Shown: positions 1 to 8,415 of the stretch, one piece after another
Position numbering within the stretch: the stretch's first letter is position 1
Layout: each line of letters starts with the position of its first letter
Notes under the pieces: model-generated
Database searches by the model: none
The model's input: the letters and a program-made list of their open reading frames with translations, nothing else
What the model was told of the DNA's origin: nothing
Source of the DNA: Corynebacterium sp. MSK008
Lineage (GTDB): Bacteria > Actinomycetota > Actinomycetes > Mycobacteriales > Mycobacteriaceae
Length of the DNA stretch: 64,000 bases
Reading direction: 5' to 3'
Assembly: GCF_030232585.1 (NCBI RefSeq)
Contig: NZ_JASPJX010000001.1
Coordinates: 186,001-250,000 of the forward strand
Program-made: the position numbers and the translations under genes

Positions 1-106
1 CCTCGCGGGACTCGCTGCCGCCTTGCAGCGACGCCGCGAGCGCGGTGGGGGTGAGGGTGAGAGCCTCGTTGGTCACGGTCAACGTTGCGCCGTGCGCGGT
101 GATCAT
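1..106 (-). CDS. N-terminal fragment of an unrecognised protein
   Basis: A reading frame starts with ATG at 106 and runs off the left edge of the window, giving 35 residues that begin MITAHGATLTVTNEALTL. Its ATG overlaps the TGA of glgX (ATGA at 106-103), the usual sign of translational coupling, so it is probably the downstream gene of a glgX operon. The visible part is beta-rich and threonine-rich and carries no diagnostic motif. I cannot name the family from this piece. Confidence 0.6.
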   Translation of the reverse strand, partial: MITAHGATLTVTNEALTLTPTALAASLQGGSESRE

Positions 107-2274
107 TGCTGGCTGGCCTCCGTATTTCCTTCGCCTGCGGGTGGTTGGGTGCGGCGCAGCACCACGGTGGAACGCTGGCCCACGGTCACAGCCGCGCCGG
201 GCTGGACCGGCTCCGCGTCCTCGCGCACGCCGAGCGGCTCGGTGGTGTCCACGACAACCTCCCACTCGTCGCCGAACTCAGCGCCCGGGACCGTGAAGTC
301 GATGTCTTCGTAGTGGGCGTTGAACATCAGCAGGAAGGAATCATCCACCACGCGCTGTCCGCGCGCGTCCGGCTCGGCGATGGCGTCGCCGTCCAAGAAC
401 ACCATCAGAGCACGACCGAACGGCGTATTCCAATCCTCCTGCGTCATCAACGTGCACTCAGGCGTGAGCCACGCGATCTCGCGGCCGTGCTCCTCGTCGC
501 CCAACGCGCCGCCGGCGAGAAAGCGGCGGCGGCGGAACACCGGGTGGTCACGGCGCAGTTCGATCAGCCGCCGCGTGAAGTCGTGCAGGTCGGCCGCTTC
601 CTCCAGCTTGGACCAGTCCATCCAGGCGATCTCGTTGTCCTGGCAGTAGACGTTGTTGTTGCCGCCCTGGGTACGCGCGATCTCGTCGCCGTGGGCGAGC
701 ATCGGGGTGCCTTGAGACAGCAGCAGGGTAGTCAGGAAGTTGCGGCGCTGGCGCGCCCGCAGCTCGAGCACCTCCGGGTCGTCCGTCTCGCCTTCCGCAC
801 CGCAGTTCCAGGAGCGATTGTGGCTCTCGCCGTCGCGGTTGTCCTCGCCGTTGGCCTCGTTGTGCTTGTCGTTGTAGCTGACCAGGTCGTTGAGGGTGAA
901 ACCGTCGTGGGCGGTGATGAAGTTGATGGACGCGGTGGGGCGCCGGCCGTTGTGCTGGTACAGGTCGGATGAGCCGGTCAGCCGCGAGGCGAACTCGCCG
1001 AGGGTGGAGTCCTCGCCGCGCCAGAAGTCACGCATGGTGTCGCGGTACTTGCCGTTCCACTCGCTCCACAGTGCGGGGAAGTTGCCCACCTGGTAGCCGC
1101 CTTCGCCCACGTCCCACGGCTCCGCAATGAGCTTGACCTGGCTAACCACAGGGTCCTGCTGCACCAGGTCGAAGAACGTGGCCAAACGGTCCACGTCCGA
1201 GAACTCGCGGGCCAGGGTAGAGGCGAGGTCGAAGCGGAAACCGTCCACGTGCATGTCCGTGACCCAGTAGCGCAGTGAATCCATGATCAGCTGCAGCGAG
1301 TGCGGGTAGCGCACATTAAACGAGTTTCCGGTGCCGGTGTAGTCCATGTAGTGGAACTTGTCGTCGTCCACCAGACGGTAGTACGCCTCGTTGTCGATGC
1401 CGCGGAACGCGATGGTCGGGCCCATGTGGTTGCCCTCGGCGGTGTGGTTGTACACCACGTCCAGGATGACCTCGATGCCCGCCTCGTGGTACGTGCGCAC
1501 CATCTGTTTGAACTCGGCCACCGCGTCGCCCGGGGCGGTGGATGAGGCGTAGTTGTTTTCCGGGGCGAAAAAGCCGAACGTGTTGTAGCCCCAGTAGTTG
1601 CGCAGGCCAAGGTCGCGCAGGCGGTCGTCCTGCAGGAACTGGTGCACCGGCAGAAGCTCAATCGCGGTCACACCCAGGTCCTTGAGATAGTCCACCATCA
1701 CCGGGTGCGCCATGCCGGCGTACGTGCCGCGCAGGTCCTCCGGGATGCCGGGGTGGGTCTGCGTCATGCCCTTGACGTGGCATTCGTAGATGACGGATTC
1801 GCCTTCGGGGGTCTTCGGCGCGCGGTCGTCGCCCCAGTCGAAGAACGGGTTGATCACCACGGACAGCATCGTGTGGCCCAGCGAGTCCTCTTCGTTGCGG
1901 CCCGAGCCCGGTTCGTCCGCGTGCACGTCGTAGGAAAACAGCGAGGAGTGCTGGTCGAATTCGCCGTCGAAGGCGCGCGCGTACGGGTCCACCAGCAGCT
2001 TGTTCGGGTCGCAGCGCTTGCCGTCGTGCGGGTCCCACGGCCCGTGCACGCGGTAGCCGTAGCGCTGGCCGGGGCTCACACCGGGCAGGTAGGCGTGCCA
2101 GACGTGGTTGTCCACTTCCTCCAGCGGGATGCGGGTCTCCGCCCCGTCGTCGTCGATAAGGCACAGCTCCACTTTCTCCGCGACGCCGGAGAACAGCGCA
2201 AAGTTCGTGCCTGCGCCGTCGAATGTGGAGCCCAGGGGGTAGGAGGAACCGGGCCAGACGATGGTCTCACTCAT
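103..2274 (-). CDS. glgX: glycogen debranching enzyme GlgX
   Basis: Cytoplasmic GH13 isoamylase-type enzyme that hydrolyses alpha-1,6 branches of glycogen after phosphorylase has trimmed the outer chains. The 723-residue protein has an N-terminal CBM48-like domain (about residues 5-110) and the four GH13 signature regions: DVVYNH, GFRFDLAS (nucleophile Asp), LIAEPWDVG (acid/base Glu) and TAHDGF. The size is normal for GlgX. I start at the ATG at 2274 (MSETIVWPG) because conserved sequence begins there and a -10-like TAAGCT lies 8 bases upstream. Earlier codons in frame add only an unconserved tail. glgP, its functional partner, is 16 kb away on the same strand. Confidence 0.95.
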   Translation of the reverse strand: MSETIVWPGSSYPLGSTFDGAGTNFALFSGVAEKVELCLIDDDGAETRIPLEEVDNHVWHAYLPGVSPGQRYGYRVHGPWDPHDGKRCDPNKLLVDPYARAFDGEFDQHSSLFSYDVHADEPGSGRNEEDSLGHTMLSVVINPFFDWGDDRAPKTPEGESVIYECHVKGMTQTHPGIPEDLRGTYAGMAHPVMVDYLKDLGVTAIELLPVHQFLQDDRLRDLGLRNYWGYNTFGFFAPENNYASSTAPGDAVAEFKQMVRTYHEAGIEVILDVVYNHTAEGNHMGPTIAFRGIDNEAYYRLVDDDKFHYMDYTGTGNSFNVRYPHSLQLIMDSLRYWVTDMHVDGFRFDLASTLAREFSDVDRLATFFDLVQQDPVVSQVKLIAEPWDVGEGGYQVGNFPALWSEWNGKYRDTMRDFWRGEDSTLGEFASRLTGSSDLYQHNGRRPTASINFITAHDGFTLNDLVSYNDKHNEANGEDNRDGESHNRSWNCGAEGETDDPEVLELRARQRRNFLTTLLLSQGTPMLAHGDEIARTQGGNNNVYCQDNEIAWMDWSKLEEAADLHDFTRRLIELRRDHPVFRRRRFLAGGALGDEEHGREIAWLTPECTLMTQEDWNTPFGRALMVFLDGDAIAEPDARGQRVVDDSFLLMFNAHYEDIDFTVPGAEFGDEWEVVVDTTEPLGVREDAEPVQPGAAVTVGQRSTVVLRRTQPPAGEGNTEASQQ

Positions 2275-2282
2275 GGGGTCAC

Positions 2283-2288
2283 AGCTTA
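2283..2288 (-). promoter_or_regulatory. -10-like hexamer of glgX
   Basis: TAAGCT on the minus strand ends 8 bases before the glgX ATG, consistent with a leaderless transcript. No clear -35 was identified. Confidence 0.45.
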
Positions 2289-2296
2289 GTGCCCCC

Positions 2297-2845
2297 TTAA
2301 ACACTTCGCTTTAGGCCGTCGAGCAGAAAGGACACCGCCGCGGCGTGCTCGTCTGCGCCGCCCGATTCCTCGTCCGCGCCGGTGGCCTGCGCTAGTTGCG
2401 CGGCCGATTGCTGCACCGCCGCGTCGCCCAAGGTCAGCCGCAGCAAACCCCTGGCGGCGATGCGCACATTGCTTTCCGACGCCGCTTCGCCAAGCCACGC
2501 CCTCACCGAGGCCGCGAACCTGGTTTCCAACTCCTTTTGCACCTGCGAACCGGGCTGGCTCACCGCCGCGACCACAACCTCCGCGCCGTCGCGGATGGCT
2601 AACAGCGCCTCGCGCAGCTCGCCGCTTAAGCGTGCGGGGTCGGGCAGTGGGCCGTCGAAAAGCTCCTGCACAATCTCCTCCGCCATGGAGGCGATGAGTT
2701 CCTGCTTGTTGGCGATGTGCCAGTACAACGCCCCGGGAGCGACAGAAAGCGAGGTGGCTACCCGACGCATGGACACGTCCGCGAGCCCGTACTCGGCGAG
2801 GATTGCCAACGCCGCCTCGGTGATGCGCTCACGGGTTAACTGCAT
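2297..2845 (-). CDS. TetR family transcriptional regulator
   Basis: A 182-residue one-domain regulator. Residues 1-50 form a TetR helix-turn-helix: RERITEAALAILAEYG, then MRRVATSLSVAPGALYWHI, the typical recognition helix, followed by NKQELI. The C-terminal half is alpha-helical, alanine-rich and divergent, as expected for the ligand-binding and dimerisation domain. It lies directly upstream of glgX on the same strand, with only 22 bases between its stop and the glgX ATG, and is divergent from the lipoprotein gene. Control of glgX or of itself is possible but not shown. Ligand unknown. Confidence 0.88.
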   Translation of the reverse strand: MQLTRERITEAALAILAEYGLADVSMRRVATSLSVAPGALYWHIANKQELIASMAEEIVQELFDGPLPDPARLSGELREALLAIRDGAEVVVAAVSQPGSQVQKELETRFAASVRAWLGEAASESNVRIAARGLLRLTLGDAAVQQSAAQLAQATGADEESGGADEHAAAVSFLLDGLKRSV

Positions 2846-3090
2846 TCCTCCAACATAGACGTGCGGCGCTTTGGGGTGACCGAAAAGGCTTTACGCGACC
2901 TCACAGAAACCCTCCAGAGTGCTTGTATAGATGTCCAACGGGAGCGACAGTGAGTAGTTGGTACTATTTCTGACAGGCCCTCACCGCGACTGCAATTTTG
3001 ATACCGAAAAACAGAGAAGAAAAACAGTCGCTGGTGCCAACCCGTGCCGAATTACCGGGCGGGTCCGACAACGAGAGGTACAGGTATACC

Positions 3091-3813
3091 GTGAAGTTGC
3101 AAACGAAGAAGAGCATGGCAGTAACGACGGCGGCGCTCGCCCTCGTGCTCCCGCTCGCCGCGTGCGGGTCCGACGACGAAGGCGCCTCCGGCGGTCTGTC
3201 CACCGCTGCCGAAGCACCCGAGGCGTCCGCCGCGAACTCTTCCACGGAAGCCTCTGCAGAAGAGCCTGAAAAGTCTGAAAAGTCCGATGAGAAGTCGGAA
3301 AAGACTTCCAAGACTTCCGAAAAGCGGGACAATAAGGACGACAAGAAGAAGTCCGACCAGGCCCAGGGCGGCGGGGAGCAGCCACCGACACTGGTCAACC
3401 CGTTTGAGAACGGTATGCCGGAAAACACCAACGAGCCGCTGGCCAACGGTAAAGAAGGCAGCGAGGACGACCGCCGAGAGATGGAGGCCACCGCCCGCGC
3501 CGTGTTGAACCCGGGCTCGTTCGCCGACTGGACCCCGACCATCTTGGACAACTCCTGCAAGGCCGTGACCGAGCCGATGCTTGAGGAGCTTGAGCGCCAG
3601 GGTATGAGCTTGGAGCAGGTCCAAGAGGCCAGCCGCCTCGCTGAGGAGCAGGGCCAAGGCATTGTCCTGCCGGAGACCGAGGTCAGCTTGGACGATGTGC
3701 GTATTGACGGCGACCGCGCGTCCGCGAGCCTGACCGCGAAGAGCGAGAACGGTGAGGAAACCTCGACGATGATCTTCCAGAAGGAAGACGGCCGCTGGAA
3801 GCTGTGCAACTAA
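3091..3813 (+). CDS. secreted lipoprotein with lysine/glutamate-rich linker
   Basis: A 240-residue predicted lipoprotein. From the GTG at 3091 the product begins MKLQTKKSMAVTTAALALVL and has a lipobox (LAAC) at about residues 22-25, so it should be cleaved by signal peptidase II and lipidated by Lgt, which is encoded in this window. Residues about 50-100 are a low-complexity Lys/Glu/Ser/Asp linker. The C-terminal 110 residues form a folded domain with two cysteines (DNSCKAV and the terminal LCN) that could pair. An AGAGGT sequence about 13-18 bases upstream supports the GTG start over a longer frame with an uncleavable N-terminus. Function unknown. Confidence 0.85.
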   Translation: MKLQTKKSMAVTTAALALVLPLAACGSDDEGASGGLSTAAEAPEASAANSSTEASAEEPEKSEKSDEKSEKTSKTSEKRDNKDDKKKSDQAQGGGEQPPTLVNPFENGMPENTNEPLANGKEGSEDDRREMEATARAVLNPGSFADWTPTILDNSCKAVTEPMLEELERQGMSLEQVQEASRLAEEQGQGIVLPETEVSLDDVRIDGDRASASLTAKSENGEETSTMIFQKEDGRWKLCN

Positions 3814-4322
3814 TCCGCAAGTCCGCACTGAGCGCCGGAGCTGGGCTCCTGGCGCTCGGTTGTGTTTTGGGCATCCTCGGCGGCGGGGTGTGGGCGCTGG
3901 TGCGGCCTGCTTACGTTGGCGTGGTCGAAGGCGGCGGCCTGCGGGTGGACCAGGCGGAAAGCCCGGTCAACGCCGAGTTCGCAGGCTTCGGGTCGTTCGC
4001 TCTGCTCACCACCCTGGCCGGTGTTGTGGTGGCGGCAGCCGCACTGATCGCGGCGAAGCGCGGGAAAGTCGGCGGGTCTGTTGCGTGGCTGCTTTGGGCC
4101 GGGGTCGTCAGTGCGGTGGCCGCGGTGGCGCTCTACATTTTCGGCGGCTGGTTCGCAGGGCTTGCGCACCCCCTCCCGTCGCCCGATGCACTTTCGGACG
4201 GCGACACGCTGACCATGGTGCCGCCCGTGCGCCCTGGGGCCGCCTGGGCGGCAGGCCCGTTCGCGGCGGTGCTGGTGTACTGGACCGCCAACCTTTTGGC
4301 CTACACCCAAGCAGAGCGCTAA
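3804..4322 (+). CDS. small integral membrane protein, DUF2567-like
   Basis: A 172-residue protein with about four hydrophobic segments (near residues 8-32, 60-85, 92-115 and 145-165) and a short acidic loop. The arrangement of a first helix, a periplasmic GG-containing loop and three further helices resembles actinobacterial DUF2567 proteins, a guess from overall pattern. The GTG start at 3804 lies inside the last codons of the lipoprotein gene (10-base overlap), so the two are probably co-translated and may work together at the membrane. Its stop overlaps the stop of the convergent YbjN-like gene. Function unknown. Confidence 0.75.
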   Translation: MQLIRKSALSAGAGLLALGCVLGILGGGVWALVRPAYVGVVEGGGLRVDQAESPVNAEFAGFGSFALLTTLAGVVVAAAALIAAKRGKVGGSVAWLLWAGVVSAVAAVALYIFGGWFAGLAHPLPSPDALSDGDTLTMVPPVRPGAAWAAGPFAAVLVYWTANLLAYTQAER

Positions 4323-5365
4323 CGCCTGCCAGGCCAGTCCACCACGGAGTGGCCGGCCGTTTGCTGGCTGACGTGGTCGATGGCCGCCAGGCACGCCGCC
4401 ATCGCCGAAATGACAAACTCACCCACCTGCTCAGGTGCCGCGCCCTCAGCCACCAGCATGGTGGATTCGGCGTGCATGTGCGCGGCGCCGTCGAACTCGT
4501 GCAGGTAGGCGGCTGTGGCGCAGGTGCGCTCGTTGACGTCGTTGCAGACCAGCCACAGTGGCAAAAACGCCTCCAGTGCGTCGCGGCCGGTGTCCCACAT
4601 GCCAGTCACGCGGGCGTAGCGCGGCCCCGGTTCGCCGTCGATAGTCAGCGCGAACGCCACGCCGTTGACGCCGGTGGCGATCACGCCGTCCTCGCCAACC
4701 CCGTAGCGGAAATCGAGCTGCTCCAACGCGTCGGTGAGGTCGCTGATGCCCACCGGCGCGATCTCGCCTGCTGGGCCCTCCGCTTCCTTATAGAGCTCCG
4801 GTGCGGTGGAGACCTCCTGCCGGCCGCCGCGCGGCAAGTGGCGCAGCCGGGGATGCCGGCCCAGCAAAATGTTGGTGTCCTGGGCGCGCATCAGCTGCGG
4901 TGGCAGCGGCTGGTCCAATCCGGCATCCAGGAAACGCTCGCGCAGCCGCCGGTAAAACGCGGAGGCGTGCTCGAGGGTGTCGACCAATTCGGCGGCCAGT
5001 TGATCGTCGCTAAGCCCATGCTTGATGTGCACCCCGCGGCGCATGCGCGCGCACACATCCCCGGACTCCATCAGGCGGTAGCTCGCCCATGGTCCGACCC
5101 GGTCGTGGTTCCACGTGTTGATGAAGCGGGCGAGCGCGCCTGCATGCTCGAAGTCGGTGGGGATGCGCTCCGCGGTGTCAATGACCAGCGCCATCGGACG
5201 CGAGTAATCCACCCACAGTGCCACGGTGAAGGCGTGCGCGCCGATGACCAAGCGGTCCGGGCGCGCCATCGGCTCGAAACCGAGGCCCTCCAAGATGGCA
5301 GCGACGCGCTCGAGAGTGACCTCGCCGGGGCGCTGGCGGCCCACCGGTGCAGCGTGCTTTCCCAT
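4319..5365 (-). CDS. YbjN domain-containing protein
   Basis: A 348-residue cytoplasmic protein with no signal or membrane segment. It contains two related modules of about 130 residues: residues about 15-150 (LERVAAILEGLGFE..., ending in a helix with CARMRRGVHI) and residues about 215-340 (LTDALEQLDFRYG..., ending with AAYLHEFDGAAHMHAE). This duplicated pattern is typical of actinobacterial YbjN proteins, which resemble type III secretion chaperones in fold. Their role is not established. The ATG at 5365 has a -10-like TATGCT 6 bases upstream. It is convergent with the DUF2567-like gene, with which it shares 4 bases. Confidence 0.8.
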   Translation of the reverse strand: MGKHAAPVGRQRPGEVTLERVAAILEGLGFEPMARPDRLVIGAHAFTVALWVDYSRPMALVIDTAERIPTDFEHAGALARFINTWNHDRVGPWASYRLMESGDVCARMRRGVHIKHGLSDDQLAAELVDTLEHASAFYRRLRERFLDAGLDQPLPPQLMRAQDTNILLGRHPRLRHLPRGGRQEVSTAPELYKEAEGPAGEIAPVGISDLTDALEQLDFRYGVGEDGVIATGVNGVAFALTIDGEPGPRYARVTGMWDTGRDALEAFLPLWLVCNDVNERTCATAAYLHEFDGAAHMHAESTMLVAEGAAPEQVGEFVISAMAACLAAIDHVSQQTAGHSVVDWPGRR

Positions 5366-5371
5366 ACAGCG

Positions 5372-5377
5372 AGCATA
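5372..5377 (-). promoter_or_regulatory. -10-like hexamer of the YbjN-like gene
   Basis: TATGCT on the minus strand ends 6 bases before the ATG at 5365; leaderless-type arrangement. Confidence 0.4.
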
Positions 5378-5466
5378 ACGCCCTATATGACGGCAGCGCC
5401 CGTGTCTTGCGCCGCAGCGTCTACAATGTCGGCGGAATCGACTTGGTTGAGAAGGAGGTCTTTGCG

Positions 5467-5646
5467 GTGTCCGCTGTCGGGAATCCGATTTTGGTGGTGG
5501 TGCTCAGCCTTGTGGCGGGGCTTCTCGTCGGCGGAGTGTGGTCTAGCTACCAGCGAGGAGCGCCGCGTGCGTTTACTGCGGTGCTTGCGCTTTTGGCTGT
5601 TATGGCCCTGCTTCTCGCAGCGCTTACGCTTCTGGAGGTGATGTGA
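5467..5646 (+). CDS. small two-helix membrane protein
   Basis: A 59-residue protein starting at GTG 5467, preceded by a strong ribosome binding site (AGAAGGAGG, 5451-5459). It is almost entirely two hydrophobic helices (residues 7-24 and 36-57) joined by a short basic turn (SYQRGAPR). It sits one base upstream of the MFS gene and is surely co-transcribed with it. In Corynebacterium a small gene at this place accompanies the MFS gene of the histidine locus. No function is known; an accessory role to the transporter is only a thought. Confidence 0.75.
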   Translation: MSAVGNPILVVVLSLVAGLLVGGVWSSYQRGAPRAFTAVLALLAVMALLLAALTLLEVM

Positions 5647-5647
5647 G

Positions 5648-6946
5648 ATGGCATGGTCCAAACAGCCGGTGACCCGCGGAGAGGTTGAATCGCTGACCAA
5701 CGTGTGGCGCGCACGCGGCCTGATCCCGGTGCTCGTGGCCGTGGCTGCGGCATTCGCGGCGTGGGCGCTGCTGCTGCCGGTAGTGCCCACCGCGGTGATC
5801 GACGCGGGCCAGCCCGCCTCACTGGCCGGGCTTTCTACAGGCGTGTTCATGCTCGCCACCGTGATCACCCAAATTTTCACGCCCAAAGCGCTAAAGAAGT
5901 TCGGCTTCGGCTGGGTGTTAGGCGTCTCCTCGCTGCTGTTGGGCATCCCGGCGTTCGGCTACATGCTCGGCATGGACGCCGTGCCCCTGTTGACCGTCAG
6001 TGCCATCCGCGGGGTTGGCTTCGGCGCGTTGTCCGTGGCAGAAGCCGCCATCATCGCGGAGCTCGTGCCGCTGCGCCTGCTGGGCAGCGCCACAGGCATC
6101 TTTGGCATGGTCGTCGGCTTGGCGCAGATGGTGGCGCTGCCGTCCGGTCTGGCGCTGGTGGACAGAATCGGCTACGACGCGGTGTACGTGATCGCCGCCT
6201 GCATCGGCGCGATCTCGCTGGTGGCCTGCCTAGCCATCCCGCCCATCCCGCCGGCGGACCCGGATACGGAAACGCAGCAGAGCGTGCGCGTGCCCATGTG
6301 GCACCTCGCCCTTGTGCCGGCGCTGGCGCTGATGTTTGTCACCACCGCCTACGGCGCGATTACGAACTTCCTGCCGGTGTCTATGCGCCAGCTCGACCCG
6401 GTCTCCGGCGCCGCGCTGGCGGGCGTGATGCTTTCCGTGCTGAACTTCGCCGCGATGGTCTCGCGCTACGTCGCCGGCCGCATCATGGACCGCCGCGGCT
6501 ACCCGGGCACCGTGATCATCCCGTGCCAGATCCTCGCCGCCATCGGCGTGGCTCTGATGGCCATGATCTTGTCCATGGAACTGCCGGCGTGGACCATGCT
6601 CATCGCCGCGCTGTTCTACGGCGCAGGTTTCGGCGGTGTGCAAAACGAGGCGCTGACAATGCTGTTCTACCGCCTGCCGCGCCACAAGACCTCGGAGGCC
6701 TCCGCGATCTGGAACATCGGCTTCGACGGCGGCACCGGCTTGGGCTCCACGTTCTACGGCATGTTGGTGGCGCAGATGGCGTTTGCCCCGGTGTTCGGCA
6801 TCGCCTCTGCGGTGATCACCATCGGCCTGGCGATTACGCTGCTGGACCGCCAGCTGGGCCGCCACCGCGTGGTGGAAGTGAACAACTTATCCGCACGCCT
6901 GAAGTCCGTGCAGGTGCCGCGGCCCTACCCGCGCAAGCGCCAGTAG
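5648..6946 (+). CDS. MFS family transporter
   Basis: A 432-residue polytopic protein with about 12 hydrophobic segments in two halves, separated by a hydrophilic loop near residues 200-220 (DPDTETQQSVRVP). Features typical of the major facilitator superfamily include an Arg-containing helix 4 (SAIRGVGFGAL) and a basic loop after helix 8 (RYVAGRIMDRRGYPG). The substrate cannot be read from sequence. By position it corresponds to the MFS gene that lies inside the his operon in C. glutamicum, next to hisH. Here it still precedes the hisH-like gene although most his genes are absent. Confidence 0.88.
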   Translation: MAWSKQPVTRGEVESLTNVWRARGLIPVLVAVAAAFAAWALLLPVVPTAVIDAGQPASLAGLSTGVFMLATVITQIFTPKALKKFGFGWVLGVSSLLLGIPAFGYMLGMDAVPLLTVSAIRGVGFGALSVAEAAIIAELVPLRLLGSATGIFGMVVGLAQMVALPSGLALVDRIGYDAVYVIAACIGAISLVACLAIPPIPPADPDTETQQSVRVPMWHLALVPALALMFVTTAYGAITNFLPVSMRQLDPVSGAALAGVMLSVLNFAAMVSRYVAGRIMDRRGYPGTVIIPCQILAAIGVALMAMILSMELPAWTMLIAALFYGAGFGGVQNEALTMLFYRLPRHKTSEASAIWNIGFDGGTGLGSTFYGMLVAQMAFAPVFGIASAVITIGLAITLLDRQLGRHRVVEVNNLSARLKSVQVPRPYPRKRQ

Positions 6947-6959
6947 GCAGCGCGGGGTC

Positions 6960-6965
6960 TACACT
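6960..6965 (+). promoter_or_regulatory. -10-like hexamer of the hisH-like gene
   Basis: TACACT ends 8 bases before the ATG at 6974, a leaderless-type promoter. It would start a transcript running through hisH-like, phosphatase, TIGR02234, trpC-like, lgt and pyk. Confidence 0.45.
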
Positions 6966-6973
6966 ACGCACCT

Positions 6974-7603
6974 ATGAGCGAGACAACCTCCAGCCCGAAA
7001 ACTCCCGCCGTGGCAGTGTTCGACCCGTTTACGGGCGCGGACCCGGCGGTGGCGGCACTGTGTGAGGCGCTGCGGGCTGCGGGTGTTCACGCGGAGGTTA
7101 CTTCAGATCCGGAGAGCGCGGTCGCCGCGGACGGGCTGGTGGTGGCCGCATCCGGCAACGCCGCCGAGGCGCTGCGCGCACTGCGCAACGCCCAGGTGGA
7201 TCGTGTTGTGGGGCAGCGCCTCGCCGGTTCGCGCCCGGTGCTCGTTGTCGGCGCTGCCATGGACGCGCTGTTCGAGCGCGGCGCGGACGGTGCGGCTGGG
7301 TTCGGGGAGTGGCCGGGAGGTGTCGACAAGCTTGATGCTCCCGTCGAGCGGGCGGAGGTTGCGCCTGCGGAGCGCTCCCTGATGCTCGATGGCGCCCACG
7401 AGTTCGTGTTCAACGCCGCAACCGGCGCGCGCACTTTCGCGTTGAAGGAAGACGAGTTCATCGCCTACCCCAAGCTGAGCTGGGCGGGCGAGGTGCTCGC
7501 CGCGGTGGAAAACGGCCCACTGTGGGCGACACGTTTCCACCCCGAGGCCTCCGGCGAGGCTGGTACCGGTGTGCTTCGCAACTGGATCGCGCAGCTGGGG
7601 TAA
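6974..7603 (+). CDS. degenerate HisH-like glutamine amidotransferase (pseudoenzyme)
   Basis: A 209-residue protein that aligns over its whole length with HisH, the glutaminase subunit of imidazole glycerol phosphate synthase. Segments such as AADGLVV, RPVL, FERG, GEWPG, LDAP, AAVENGPL, FHPEASG and LRNW are HisH landmarks, and length is normal. The nucleophile motif G-I-C-V-G-M-Q is replaced by V91-V-G-A-A-M-D, so the catalytic Cys is Gly93. The N-terminal glycine-rich motif and the PGVGAF oxyanion segment are also lost. His189 and Glu191 of the triad remain. It cannot be an ordinary glutaminase. The open frame is intact, so it may have a new role or be early decay. Preceded by the MFS gene and followed 5 bases later by the phosphatase, as in an ancestral his operon. 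Confidence 0.8.
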   Translation: MSETTSSPKTPAVAVFDPFTGADPAVAALCEALRAAGVHAEVTSDPESAVAADGLVVAASGNAAEALRALRNAQVDRVVGQRLAGSRPVLVVGAAMDALFERGADGAAGFGEWPGGVDKLDAPVERAEVAPAERSLMLDGAHEFVFNAATGARTFALKEDEFIAYPKLSWAGEVLAAVENGPLWATRFHPEASGEAGTGVLRNWIAQLG

Positions 7604-7608
7604 GCACG

Positions 7609-8412
7609 ATGACGGATGTGACGGGGAACCTCGAGGCCGCGGAGGCGGCGGTTGACGCCGCCCGCGAGATCTTCGTCAACGAACTCGGCGCCGCGCCCGC
7701 CCTGCACAAGGGCTCGGGAGACTTCGCCACCGCCGCGGACCTGGCGGTCGAAGAGCTGCTGCGCGACAAGCTCACCGGTGCCACCGGCATCGGCGTGTAC
7801 GGCGAGGAGCAGGGCGGCGAGCTGGACGCACACGCGTGCTGGGTGGTGGACCCCATCGACGGGACGTCGAACTATTCCACCGGCAACCCCAACTGCGCGA
7901 TCCTGGTCTCCCTGCTGGTGGAGCGGCAGCCGGTGGTGGCGGTGGTGGACGCGCCGCTGCTGGATATGCGCATGACAGCCGTGGACGGCGAGCCGGCCCA
8001 CCTCAACGGGACCGCGTTGCCGCCGGTGAGTGAGGCGTCGTCGGCGCCGCACGTCGGCGTCGGCTCCCTGTTTTCCCGCGACCGCAGGCGAATGCCGTCG
8101 AACCAGCGCTTGGATCTGGCGGGCGAGCTGACCCGGGCGCACCTGCGCCCGCGGATTAGCGGCTCAGTGGGCATCGACTTGGCGTTCGCCGCGCAGGGTA
8201 TCTACCAGGCTGCGGTGAGCTTCTCCCCGCACGTGTGGGACAACTCAGCCGGTATCTTGCTGGCGCGCAGCGCAGGTGCGGTGGCCACCGCTGGCGACGG
8301 CACACCGTGGGAGCCCGGCAAAGTCGGGGCGGTGGTGGGCACCGCCAAAGCCCACGCCGCGGTGATGGAGGCGATTCGGAGGGTACGAGTTGATGCGGGC
8401 GAGGAGGATTAA
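7609..8412 (+). CDS. inositol monophosphatase family phosphatase
   Basis: A 267-residue Mg2+-dependent phosphatase of the IMPase/SuhB superfamily. Visible motifs are the metal-binding GEEQGGE near residue 67, WVVDPIDGTSNYS (motif A) around residues 80-92 and WDNSAGILLARSAGA (motif B) in the last third. The position next to hisH matches C. glutamicum impA. Relatives hydrolyse inositol phosphate or histidinol phosphate, which cannot be separated by eye. The ATG at 7609 starts 5 bases after the hisH-like stop, so the two are co-transcribed. Retention while its his neighbours are lost suggests a role outside histidine synthesis, for example in inositol metabolism. Confidence 0.88.
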   Translation: MTDVTGNLEAAEAAVDAAREIFVNELGAAPALHKGSGDFATAADLAVEELLRDKLTGATGIGVYGEEQGGELDAHACWVVDPIDGTSNYSTGNPNCAILVSLLVERQPVVAVVDAPLLDMRMTAVDGEPAHLNGTALPPVSEASSAPHVGVGSLFSRDRRRMPSNQRLDLAGELTRAHLRPRISGSVGIDLAFAAQGIYQAAVSFSPHVWDNSAGILLARSAGAVATAGDGTPWEPGKVGAVVGTAKAHAAVMEAIRRVRVDAGEED

Positions 8413-8415
8413 CGC

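Noticed and set aside
3860-5641. A 593-codon open frame on the plus strand
   Set aside because: It overlaps the DUF2567-like, YbjN-like and small membrane protein genes and is Arg/Gly/Ala-rich without motifs; a shadow frame.
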